A DNA stretch of 64,000 bases from positions 310,001 to 374,000 of the forward strand of contig OZ037868.1 of assembly GCA_964035575.1 (NCBI GenBank). The letters are read 5' to 3'. The notes beneath the pieces are model-generated. The model saw nothing but the letters and a program-made list of their open reading frames with translations. It searched no databases and was not told the origin of the DNA. Shown piece by piece: positions 1 through 10,156 of the stretch; positions within the stretch are counted from its first letter, which is position 1, and each line of letters starts with the position of its first letter. Origin of the DNA: Rhynchopus sp. YZ270_cl-10 (Eukaryota; Euglenozoa; Diplonemea; Diplonemida; Diplonemidae). The position numbers and the translations under genes are program-made.

Positions 1-2289
1 GGTAATTTTCGAGGCCGAAATCGAACTTTTCTCAATAAAATTGAATAGCCTCAGCTGACAGCACCCATCCCACACCCGCCTCGAACAACCTTTTTTCCCT
101 TTTTGGTTAAGTTTCCTGAAGTGTAACACAACCCTTACAAAAGTCACCCCTTCCCCCTCTTCCTTTTAAGTTCACTACCATTTCTTGCAGAAACATACAA
201 ACACACACAGGTTGGGGCCATATTCTGCGCAAGAATTACCCCCTATTAGTTATCAGACACACAGGTTCCGCAGAGACCAGAACCACCTTTTTTTTTTTTC
301 ACACACGACAGTGAAATGAGTAAATGACCTGCCTCATGGTTTCACCGTTGCAATCCAACAGCGAAACCACACAGTACAACCACAAAGTCAAGAATAGTTA
401 CTTTACCATCGCATACACACATACCTCACCGTACAAAAGGGGGTATTCGCTGTTCTCTGGACAACAAATACAACTTCTCAGACGTTTTCCCCCACTCACT
501 GAATGTGAGGAGACCCAAGCATCAAAACTGACGTCAAGCACAGGGAAAAGGGAGGACCACCCATGGGTGAACAGGTGTCCTCTCGGACTCAAGCTGGAGC
601 AAGGCTTATGAACTGAATGAGGATAGCACCACGTTACAAGACAAAGAGGAGACAGAAAGAGAGAGAAAGAGAGAAACATTGAGATGAACTGGACAACATC
701 TGTTTCTTAAAGAGGGGATATTGCACAAAAAAAAATGGTATTTTAAAACGCTAGGCAGAGAAAGAGAAAAATAAAACCGAATTTGTAAAAAGGTGCAAAC
801 GCCTCTGCAGGTATAAAACGACGCCTGCGAGCTCGTCGGGTACAGTGTTAAGAGGAAAATGGTAAAAAAGGGGGTGCCATCCGCTCCGTGTCTACAGTTG
901 CCAATGTATTTTTTTTAAAAACGATTGGCTTTGTTTGTGCGCAAAAAAAAAACAAAGTGATTTGCAAATAGTGGTATCTAACCTTATTTTCTAATGCCAA
1001 TAAAGAGATGTTAAAAGTGCAAACGCCTCACCGTACACCGGCGAAGCCCAGGCACTGTCGATACAGGCACACCTCCGACTGACATAACCAAAAATTGTGA
1101 AGTCCCTACCACTCCATCATAGAAAAAAAAACCCCCCAAATCGATGAGTGGATAACTTGCTGCTCAGCAGACAGTCCAAAAAAAAAAAAGAAAAAAGAAA
1201 AAAAGGCCAGTATCCCCAGTTCCTTTCGGAACGGGGGGGGGAGTGGGGGAATACGGTAAGAAAAAAGAGAGAAAATCTTGTGATATGAATGTGCTACACA
1301 CACACATCTTATCGACCAAAAGAGAAACGGTTGGCAAGGTGATTCTAAGCCTCACGATACTTAGCCACCTTGAAACAAACAAACAACGGTTTGACGCACG
1401 ACAGCAACAATCAAATATATTCCAAAAATTTCTCCGAAACGTTGTGCAAGGGGGTACGGGGGGGTGGAGGGGGCTGTTTTTTTTGTACAACAAAACACCG
1501 AGAGACAGCTAGCAAAAAAAAAAGAGGGGCGGAGAAAAAAAAATGAAGGCAGCTGCTGATGCAGGTACCTCCGACTGACCCACTGTAGGATATCAGCCCC
1601 GGATGAAAGCACAAAAAAAAAAAAAGTTGTAAGATACCTAGTCCTTACCTTCTGGTCACCTCTGCTAATAATAAAACGGAAGAAAGCGGAACTCATTTGG
1701 AACAAAAGTGGTTCCAAGCAGCACTCATGCAAAATCCCATCAGTCTCCACATCCCTCAGGGAACACAAAATCTTAAATCTTAAATCTTGAGCACAATACC
1801 AAACAGGATTAATGTTCAAACCCACAGAAGAAGAGAAGAAAAAAAAAAAATGCAACAAAAAAAACCAAAATCCGAAATTCCTATGTTCATTCCGTGAAAT
1901 AGAAAACGCCGTTCCCCCCACGCCCCCCCCTCCCTCGTTCTTTTATTTCCCTCCCTTCTTTAGGTTTTTCAATTTTTCAATAACAGGTTATTCGCCATTT
2001 CTTTTGCGAACTCCACTCTCTGTTAAGAAGGGTGTGTGTGTGTGTGTTTTTGTGTAGATGCATGGTTTTTTCCCTCTCCCGCATACCTCTGCAAAGAACC
2101 CATCCTTCCCCGATACAAGCAACCCCCATCCTCGTTGCTGGTGGACACAAACGCTGTGTAGTGGTATTGTGGTGTTGTGTGGTTTAAGTATTCGTTTCTC
2201 ATGATTTTTCAATTTTCAACTTACCTTCCTTCACCCCCCTGTAAGGGCAACCGTAGGTGAAGTAAGGTATAGTATTGAAATCGATGTGG
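1..2289. other. Intergenic, no gene; hairpin cassettes
   Basis: I see no credible coding region. The short ORFs here are low-complexity or antisense to homopolymers. The stretch holds cassette-like hairpins near 790-843, 1015-1062, 1267-1300 and 1336-1371, an element containing CACCTCCGACTGAC near 1068 with a related copy at 1565-1612, and many A/T and G runs. No promoter could be placed. Confidence 0.6.
1336..1371. repeat. Hairpin cassette family H1
   Basis: The arms are AAGGTG and CTAAG on the left and CTTAG and CACCTT on the right, pairing as two stem blocks around a loop containing CCTCACG. Related copies are seen near 13504, 34311 and 51856, with weaker ones near 33885 and 38665. Arm sequences vary while the pairing is largely kept. 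The function is unknown. Confidence 0.6.
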
Positions 2290-2480
2290 GGGGGGGGAGT
2301 AAAGGGTCAATTTTACAAAACCAGATTTTGAGGAAAATTTTAGCCGAAAATGGGCCCCACGTATAAGCAACCGGGCTCATATTTCTCAAAATTTAAGTGG
2401 TCAAAAAATTGTCCAATTTTCGAGATTGACCCCACCACTGCACGGGCGGAGCCCAAAAATGCAAATAAGGACCCTTTTTA
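2290..2480 (-). repeat. Diverged single satellite monomer, inverted
   Basis: This is the reverse complement of the 250-bp satellite monomer that is tandemly arrayed at 5.4-8.9 kb. Shared landmarks are the CTCCGCCCGTGCAG block, the TTTGACCACTTAAATTTTGA block and the GGGCCCATTTT block. It lies at the outer edge of the left arm of the inverted duplication, mirroring the satellite next to the right arm. Confidence 0.75.
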
Positions 2481-2481
2481 A

Positions 2482-3035
2482 TTTGTTCTCTTGAAATGTG
2501 TAATTTCATGTTTTCGCGAAAAAAATGACAACTGATCCTACAAGGGTTGAAGGAAGGTGGCTGAAAACAACAATAACAACAAGGACAAGTAATTGCCAAG
2601 AAAAAACGGGGTGTGCTGTGGACAACTCCGCGATTTTCGAAGCCGCCGTAGCACCCTGGCGATTTGCTGGAGGTGCTGATGCGCCTGGTGTGATCGATGT
2701 GTTGTAGTCTGTGCATTCTGTGTTCCTTCCGCACTGCTCCAACGACGACGACAATGTGGGGAGCCTGTGGACAACTACGAGCTGGAACACGCCGAGCCTG
2801 CCGAGCCGACGTCCAACAACGCTATCGAGCAGATGGTGCTGGACGAAGAGGACAGCCCCCCTTCTTGAACGTTTCAGATGCTGGCGTCCCAGTGGGTCTG
2901 GCAGCTTACGAAGCGTTAGCATGCCTACAGAAAAGCAGAATGCTGGGCGTGTTGTAGATTATTTCTACAGGATGGAGTTCCACATCACACCCCGTTTTTT
3001 TTCCGATAGCAATTACTTGTTTTTTTTAAATTTTT
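2482..3035 (+). repeat. Left arm of large inverted duplication
   Basis: About 550 bp matching the reverse complement of 4829-5430 over its whole length, with scattered differences. It begins with an AT-rich block ending in TTTCGCGAAAA and ends in a CAATTACTTG block. Internally it holds a GC-rich stretch that could encode an acidic tail (ELEHAEPAEP, then IEQMVLDEED before a stop). That frame is interrupted further upstream, so I treat it as a coding remnant. Arms of this size suggest a foldback transposon or a segmental inversion. Confidence 0.7.
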
Positions 3036-3137
3036 GATCTCCGTTCACCGTTATTGCATTCCCTGCGGAGTGAATTAATATCACGCTTCGTTTGGGTGAT
3101 ATTAATTCACACGAAAAGGTTGGTGAAATAAAGTCTA

Positions 3138-3686
3138 CTATTTTTTAGAATAATTTTTTTGAGCATACCAATTCCATGTGTGGTAGAGGTTTACATCGTC
3201 GTCCTCTCTATTGGTCACGCTGATCTGCCACTGCACAAACTCCCGCCCATTAATCTCCGCAGAGGTGAACGAGCTGGGCATGTCTGAGAGCTCCATGCCA
3301 AGCTCTGCAAGCTGGTTGGATGTGTTCCGCATGGCCTTCTCCGCGTAGGTCATCAGAGGTACTGAGTCGGCAGGAAGCGGCTCGATCACGAGCATCACAC
3401 TGCATTCTGGGTCATTTGCAGGCGAGAACGCGATGACCGATGTCCCACCCAGCTCAGACGTATCTTGCGGCGTCTCCTCCCGCCACTCCCAACCACTTGG
3501 ATACCGTATCGTGAAACCCAACCTTGGCACACTGCACTCCTGCGTCAGAAGCCCCACTTTACTTGAAGGCAGCCCTTTTAACCGGCTCCCGCACCCACAT
3601 ATACAATACCCCACCGCTGCCGCCGCACCTACAGCACTAACAGCCAGGGCACCCAACGCCTTGTGATCCAAAGGTCGTTCTAGCAT
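3138..3686 (-). CDS. Membrane-anchored PsbP/DcrB-like protein, 3' end probably in a further exon
   Basis: The start chosen is the ATG at 3686 (MLERPLDHK). The in-frame sequence upstream of it is low-complexity AT/CT. Residues about 10-30 are hydrophobic and Ala/Gly-rich (AVSAVGAAAAVGYCICG), a likely signal anchor or transit segment. Residues about 50-180 read like a PsbP/Mog1/DUF1795-type domain: GFTIRYPSGWEW at its start, then SVMLVIEPLP, INGREFVQWQ and YHTWNW. Members of this superfamily normally continue with at least one more strand. Here the frame runs into AT-rich DNA just after a good splice donor (TTG|GTATGC, about 3167), so the last codons before the stop at 3138 are probably intron. 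I could not fix the next exon with confidence. It lies between two inverted repeat arms. Its role is unknown. Confidence 0.6.
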   Translation of the reverse strand: MLERPLDHKALGALAVSAVGAAAAVGYCICGCGSRLKGLPSSKVGLLTQECSVPRLGFTIRYPSGWEWREETPQDTSELGGTSVIAFSPANDPECSVMLVIEPLPADSVPLMTYAEKAMRNTSNQLAELGMELSDMPSSFTSAEINGREFVQWQISVTNREDDDVNLYHTWNWYAQKNYSKK

Positions 3687-3689
3687 CGC

Positions 3690-4828
3690 GTATCCTTTTA
3701 GAAAAGAGAGAGAGAGAGAGAAAAGAAAAGAAAAAAACTCCCCAAAAAATGGGTTCTGTGTCAATAAAAGAACGAAATGAAAGTTAAAGTGTGTGGGAGG
3801 TCGGTTGTGTGTGGTATTATTTCCCCTGTGATAGTGTAAAATTTTTAGGAGGAAAGAGGGAAAAGGAAAGGTGGGTTTGAGGTAATCGACGAAAATGAGG
3901 GGGTTAGTGTTGATGGTTCCGTTTGTTTTGTTGTTTTTTTGTCGTTTTTTTTGTTGTGTTTTTGTTATTTTTATGTTTTTTTTTTTTTTTTGTAAATATT
4001 GGGGTAGGTTTTTTGGGGTTTTGAAAGAAAAAAAGTTCTGTTTGCAATCAGCAGAACTTGATACCAAAAATAAAACCAAAACAAAAAAAATTTAATTCTC
4101 CGAGGGTGTAAATGCCTGGGGAATGGTTGGGGGGAAAATAAGAAAAGGAGAAAAAATAAGGTAAATATACTCAGGGCTCTCAAGATCCTCCACGAAAAAA
4201 GCAGAATTTTCGAAATGAGGAGGATTTTATTTTTGCAAAAAAATCCCCCAAAAAAAAATTTCCCCCCCGAAACAAGCGGTCGTCGCGCGCTTCGCGCGCG
4301 CCTCCCTGACAGCCACAGAGCGGAGAGGCGGGTCAATTTTGCGAGATAATAAAAAACGGAAATCTAATCCTTTCTCTTGCACCATACGCTCCACGAACCG
4401 TACAAAACCAAGACGTCTTCCAGAAGCAGGGGCTGATGCAACGGCGGGTAATTTTTAAAAAAACGGCAAAAAAAATTGCAGCTTTGGTCAAGTTGTATTT
4501 TTTAGCTGCAAAATGCAAGGGTATCCAAAGACATTGCCAACTCTATTTTTTTGCGGAGCAAAAAAATTAATATAAATGGCGCCGCAGGCGAAAAAAAATT
4601 AGGGTACGGTGTAAGAATACTTCCTTTTACACCACAAAATCACTCAACGAACCCTTTTTTTGAGTAGCAAAAAATGAAAATGGCGCCGCAGGCAAAATTT
4701 TTTTAAGGTGCAGCCCTGGACGGTGCATACAGGCTCGGGAAAATATTGGCTCCCTCGGGGGAGACAAAGTGACCCCCTACTATAAAACCCCTAGGAGGAT
4801 AATCCTCCACCCGAGCCCGCCAAAAAAA
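3690..4828. other. Intergenic; short repeats
   Basis: No gene seen. It contains a CT-rich tract just upstream of the PsbP-like start, a perfect CGCGCGC-TTC-GCGCGCG hairpin at 4284-4300, two direct copies of a block containing ATGGCGCCGCAGGC near 4575 and 4680, and a GCTCTCAAGATCCTCC block near 4176. That last block recurs inverted at about 9017. Confidence 0.55.
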
Positions 4829-5430
4829 AAACAAGTAATTGCTATCGGAAAAAAAACCGGGTGTGCTGTGGAACTCCACTCTGAAAAAAATATAATCTAC
4901 AACACGCCAGCATTCTGCTCTTCTGCAGGTATGCTAAAACGCTCTTCGTACGCTGGCCCCACTGGGATGCCTGCATCTGAAACGTTCAAACAGTGGGGCT
5001 GTCCTCTTCGTCCAGCACCATCTGCTCGATCGCGTTATTGGACGTAGTCTCGGCAGGCTCGATAACCATTCGCTCGGGCGGCCTCGGCATGTTCCAGCTC
5101 GTAGTCGTCCACAGGCTCCCACGCATCGTCGTCGTCATCAGAGCAGTGCGGAAGGAACACATAATGCACAGACGACAACACGTCGTCGATCGCACCAGGC
5201 ATCGTCACATCAGCACCTCCAGAAAATCGCCAGGATGCTATGGTGGTTCCGAAAATCGCGCGGAGTTATCCACAGCACACCCCATTTTTTTTCTTAGCAA
5301 TTAGTTGTTCTTGTTATTATTGTTTTCCACACACTTTCCTTCAACCCTTGTAGGATCAGTTCGTATTTTTTTCGCGAAAACATGAAATTACACATTTCAA
5401 GAGAACAAAAAATTAAAAAGGGTTCGCCCC
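4829..5430 (-). repeat. Right arm of large inverted duplication
   Basis: The reverse complement of this block aligns with 2482-3035. Read on the minus strand, an acidic reading frame is better preserved than in the left arm (VHYVFLPHCSDDDDDAWEPV, then DDYELEHAEAARANGYRACR) before a stop. This suggests both arms derive from a once-coding sequence. I do not recognise the family. Confidence 0.7.
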
Positions 5431-8400
5431 CTCAATGGGACGTCGTAAACCATAATTCCTCAGTGTCAGCCGCATCATTTCAATGAAACCAAAAAGTGGC
5501 TTATTTGCATTTTTGGGCTCCGCCCGTGCAGCGGTGGGGTCATTTCGGAAAATTGAGAGCATTGGTCTTGTAAACCAAGGGTCGGGGGTTCGATCCCCCC
5601 AGTTGCCTCCACGTCCTGGGCTGGACGTTAAATTGCATCCGGGGGCCCTTTTGTGGCACTCCTCCTGAAACTCTATGAAGGTCTGACCTGAGGGTAAAAG
5701 GTGCTGGGTATGCTACCCTGGGTGCTGAAGGCAGGCACACAACATGTGTGGAGGGACCTGCAGAGCCCTAGCCAGTGAAGCCAAGGAGGCCCCCCTAGGA
5801 AACTAGGGAACGGATTGGAAGAGACCTCGCCGGTAGCCGGGAACCCTCCCTGGGCTAGTACAATGATGAAACTTCAATCTTAAGTCCACACCCATGTGGC
5901 GGCCGCTTTGGCATGCGTCTGTAAGGACAGCCTTGACTGATACTTTCTGTATTAGCACACGATTGCCTCCCTGAAGGCTACGTAGCTACCTGAGTACAAA
6001 AAAAAAAAAAAAAAAAATTGGACAATTTTTTGACCACTTAAATTTTGAGAAATATGAGCCCGGTTCCTTATACGTGGGCCCATTTTTGGCAAAAATTTTT
6101 CTCAAAATCGACGAAATTAAAATTAGACCCCTTACCCCCCCCCAGAATCATTTCAATACACTACCTGTATTGGTTGCTGACGCGTGTATACAGGAAGGTT
6201 GGGAAAAAGTGGCTTATTTGCATTTTTGGGCTCCGCCCGTGCAGCGGTGGGGTCATTTCGGAAAATTGGACAATTTTTTGACCACTTAAATTTTGAGAAA
6301 TATGAGCCCGGTTCCTTATACGTGGGCCCATTTTTGGCCAAAATTTTTCTCAAAATCGACGAAATTAAAATTAGACCCCTTACCCCCCCCCAGAATCATT
6401 TCAATACACTACCTGTATTGGTTGCTGACGCGTGTATACAGGAAGGTTGGGAAAATTAAAAAGGGTTCGCCCCCTCAATGGGACGTCGTAAACCATAATT
6501 CCTCAGTGTCAGCCGCATCATTTCAATGAAACCAAAAAGTGGCTTATTTGCATTTTTGGGCTCCGCCCGTGCAGCGGTGGGGTCATTTCGGAAAATTGGA
6601 CAATTTTTTGACCACTTAAATTTTGAGAAATATGAGCCCGGTTCCTTATACGTGGGCCCATTTTTGGCCAAAATTTTTCTCAAAATCGACGAAATTAAAA
6701 TTAGACCCCTTACCCCCCCAGAATCATTTCAATACACTACCTGTATTGGTTGCTGACGCGTGTATACAGGAAGGTTGGGACAAAAAGTGGCTTATTTGCA
6801 TTTTTGGGCTCCGCCCGTGCAGCGGTGGGGTCATTTCGGAAAATTGGACAATTTTTTGACCACTTAAATTTTGAGAAATATGAGCCCGGTTCCTTATACG
6901 TGGGCCCATTTTTGGCCAAAATTTTTCTCAAAATCGACGAAATTAAAATTAGACCCCTTACCCCCCCCCAGAATCATTTCAATACACTACCTGTATTGGT
7001 TGCTGACGCGTGTATACAGGAAGGTTGGGAAAATTAAAAAGGGTTCGCCCCCTCAATGGGACGTCGTAAACCATAATTCCTCAGTGTCAGCCGCATCATT
7101 TCAATGAAACCAAAAAGTGGCTTATTTGCATTTTTGGGCTCCGCCCGTGCAGCGGTGGGGTCATTTCGGAAAATTGGACAATTTTTTGACCACTTAAATT
7201 TTGAGAAATATGAGCCCGGTTCCTTATACGTGGGCCCATTTTTGGCCAAAATTTTTCTCAAAATCGACGAAATTAAAATTAGACCCCTTACCCCCCCCCA
7301 GAATCATTTCAATACACTACCTGTATTGGTTGCTGACGCGTGTATACAGGAAGGTTGGGACAAAAAGTGGCTTATTTGCATTTTTGGGCTCCGCCCGTGC
7401 AGCGGTGGGGTCATTTCGGAAAATTGGACAATTTTTTGACCACTTAAATTTTGAGAAATATGAGCCCGGTTCCTTATACGTGGGCCCATTTTTGGCCAAA
7501 ATTTTTCTCAAAATCGACGAAATTAAAATTAGACCCCTTACCCCCCCCCAGAATCATTTCAATACACTACCTGTATTGGTTGCTGACGCGTGTATACAGG
7601 AAGGTTGGGAAAAAGTGGCTTATTTGCATTTTTGGGCTCCGCCCGTGCAGCGGTGGGGTCATTTCGGAAAATTGGACAATTTTTTGACCACTTAAATTTT
7701 GAGAAATATGAGCCCGGTTCCTTATACGTGGGCCCATTTTTGGCCAAAATTTTTCTCAAAATCGACGAAATTAAAATTAGACCCCTTACCCCCCCCCAGA
7801 ATCATTTCAATACACTACCTGTATTGGTTGCTGACGCGTGTATACAGGAAGGTTGGGACAAAAAGTGGCTTATTTGCATTTTTGGGCTCCGCCCGTGCAG
7901 CGGTGGGGTCATTTCGGAAAATTGGACAATTTTTTGACCACTTAAATTTTGAGAAATATGAGCCCGGTTCCTTATACGTGGGCCCATTTTTGGCCAAAAT
8001 TTTTCTCAAAATCGACGAAATTAAAATTAGACCCCTTACCCCCCCCCAGAATCATTTCAATACACTACCTGTATTGGTTGCTGACGCGTGTATACAGGAA
8101 GGTTGGGAAAATTAAAAAGGGTTCGCCCCCTCAATGGGACGTCGTAAACCATAATTCCTCAGTGTCAGCCGCATCATTTCAATGAAACCAAAAAGTGGCT
8201 TATTTGCATTTTTGGGCTCCGCCCGTGCAGCGGTGGGGTCATTTCGGAAAATTGGACAATTTTTTGACCACTTAAATTTTGAGAAATATGAGCCCGGTTC
8301 CTTATACGTGGGCCCATTTTTGGCCAAAATTTTTCTCAAAATCGACGAAATTAAAATTAGACCCCTTACCCCCCCCCAGAATCATTTCAATACACTACCT

Positions 8401-8937
8401 GTATTGGTTGCTGACGCGTGTATACAGGAAGGTTGGGAAAAAGTGGCTTATTTGCATTTTTGGGCTCCGCCCGTGCAGCGGTGGGGTCATTTCGGAAAAT
8501 TGGACAATTTTTTGACCACTTAAATTTTGAGAAATATGAGCCCGGTTCCTTATACGTGGGCCCATTTTTGGCCAAAATTTTTCTCAAAATCGACGAAATT
8601 AAAATTAGACCCCTTACCCCCCCCCAGAATCATTTCAATACACTACCTGTATTGGTTGCTGACGCGTGTATACAGGAAGGTTGGGACAAAAAGTGGCTTA
8701 TTTGCATTTTTGGGCTCCGCCCGTGCAGCGGTGGGGTCATTTCGGAAAATTGGACAATTTTTTGACCACTTAAATTTTGAGAAATATGAGCCCGGTTCCT
8801 TATACGTGGGCCCATTTTTGGCCAAAATTTTTCTCAAAATCGACGAAATTAAAATTAGACCCCTTACCCCCCCCCAGAATCATTTCAATACACTACCTGT
8901 ATTGGTTGCTGACGCGTGTATACAGGAAGGTTGGGAA
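5405..8937 (+). repeat. Satellite array, 250/330-bp monomers (interrupted by a SINE)
   Basis: Nearly identical head-to-tail monomers. The recurring ATTGGACAATTTTT landmark falls near 6017, 6266, 6596, 6844, 7174, 7424, 7672, 7922, 8252, 8500 and 8750, so spacings are 248-250 or 330 bp. The longer monomer carries an extra 80-bp block starting AAATTAAAAAGGGTTCGCCC. C-run length varies by a base or two between copies. A partial unit at 5405-5555 lies before the SINE. The many overlapping ORFs on both strands are side effects of the repeat and are not genes. Confidence 0.95.
5556..6017 (+). mobile_element. tRNA-Thr-derived SINE with poly(A) tail
   Basis: The head, 5556-5611, is the 3' two-thirds of a tRNA. 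It has an anticodon arm TTGGT-CTTGTAA-ACCAA (anticodon TGT, threonine), a T arm GGGGG-TTCGATC-CCCCC and an acceptor strand AGTTGCC followed by T and CCA. The D arm is mostly missing and the 5' acceptor strand is absent, so this is not a working tRNA gene. A 390-bp body of no recognised identity follows, then about 20 A. AAAATTG occurs on both sides (5549-5555 and 6014-6020) and the interrupted satellite sequence resumes exactly. Those are the marks of a LINE-mobilised insertion. Confidence 0.85.
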
Positions 8938-9110
8938 AAAATGGAGGAAATCCTCCACCAAAAAAGCCTGAAAAAAAAAAAAAAAAGCCCCTGGAGGAAA
9001 TATCCTCCCCTACGTGGAGGATCTTGAGAGCACTGAATATACTTGACAGTGCAAACGCCTCTGGGAGGCAAGGCACCGACGCTCTTGGTTGGGTTTCTTG
9101 TAACAAAAAT
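8938..9110. other. Spacer with hairpin cassette H3 copy
   Basis: Short AT-rich blocks with GGAGGA/TCCTCC inverted motifs, including GGAGGATCTTGAGAGC near 9017, which matches the inverse of 4176-4191. A diverged cassette starting AGTGCAAACGCCTCTGG follows at about 9050-9110. No gene. Confidence 0.5.
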
Positions 9111-9115
9111 GTACG

Positions 9116-9932
9116 CAGGGTTTTTTCTAGGGGGAGCGGGGGGGGACGGCGTCCCCCCCCAGATTTTGGGGGGAAACGCGTCCCCCCCCGGGGGGGGACG
9201 CATTTTGACTTGGGAAAAAAGGATGGGGGTGGTTGGGGGTCACCCGCACAGACCCCCATTTGGGACACAACGTACGTAACCCGCACCAGAAAAAAAAGGG
9301 GAGGCAGGGAGTCGAGCGCGCGCGCGCGCGCGAAGCGCGTCTTATCCCCTTCCTGGCATCATTGTGAAGAGGATAGAGCGAGGTGAAGTTTCAGACCGTG
9401 CCCCCAATTCACTCAATCTTTGCACCATTTGACGGACCGAACAAAAGAGTGAGAATAAGGGATCGGCAAAAATTAAAAAGTAGCGTACCGTGCGCCTGCG
9501 GCGCAACTCAAAACTTATGAGCGGAATACCACAGCCCTCTACCATAGTTTGGCTGTACAAATGTTCAATTTTAGGTCACAATTTTTTGAAATGTTGCGTA
9601 CCGTGGCTTCGCCAGAAAGTTCTGATATCATGACCGCCGTTTCTTCTTGTACTGAGGGAAGGTTCCGTGGAACATGAGAAAAAGGGTTGGTTTGGTTCTT
9701 GATGTTCGTTACCATCCCACGTTATCACGTATTTACGTGAAATGAACGGGCTTTTTTGCGCGGAGCGCGAAAATTATAGACCCCTTTTTGGACATATCTT
9801 CACGGTTTTGGAAAATTTTTCCATGAAGCTAAGCGGAAACCCTGCTTGCACCTGCGAAAAAAAAAATTTTTTTGGGTGGTTTTTTTGCGTCCCCCCCCAG
9901 ATCTGAAAAAAAAAATCCTAGAAAAAACCCTG
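9116..9932. mobile_element. Non-autonomous DNA transposon, 16-bp TIRs, GTACG target duplication
   Basis: The ends are perfect 16-bp inverted repeats (CAGGGTTTTTTCTAGG at 9116-9131 and its complement at 9917-9932). The 5-bp sequence GTACG flanks both ends (9111-9115 and 9933-9937), as expected of a target-site duplication. The interior has G/C runs, a GCGC hairpin and a copy of a dispersed repeat (about 9475-9650, also at 61305-61470). No transposase-like frame is visible. I cannot assign a superfamily from these ends. Confidence 0.75.
9475..9650. repeat. Dispersed repeat with two triloop hairpins (copy 1)
   Basis: Matches 61305-61470 in the same orientation. Both contain the hairpin TGCGCC-TGC-GGCGCA, then about 100 bp later TGGC-TTC-GCCA. 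A partial copy of the first half is at about 49580-49660. It lies inside the transposon at 9116-9932. Confidence 0.7.
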
Positions 9933-10156
9933 GTACGATAAAAAAAAAAAAAAAAAAAAAAACAATGAATGGCCCTTGTGTGTTGCCAATTCGCTACAAT
10001 AAATGATATTTCTCACCCCAAAAGTTTGTAAGACGTCTCTTTTAATCACCTAAAAATCTCCCCCCATTTCTCTCTCTTTACAGGAATGCAAGAGGGAGGG
10101 GGAGTGGTTTAACACAGTTCTGTTTTTTCTTCTGTTTCATTCATTTCAACAAAAAA

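Noticed and set aside
5556-5611. A functional tRNA-Thr gene
   Set aside because: The 5' acceptor strand and most of the D arm are absent, and the sequence continues into a SINE body with a poly(A) tail.
5405-8937. Repeated array as a CRISPR locus
   Set aside because: Monomers are 250-330 bp head-to-tail with no short repeat/spacer alternation, and the organism is eukaryotic.
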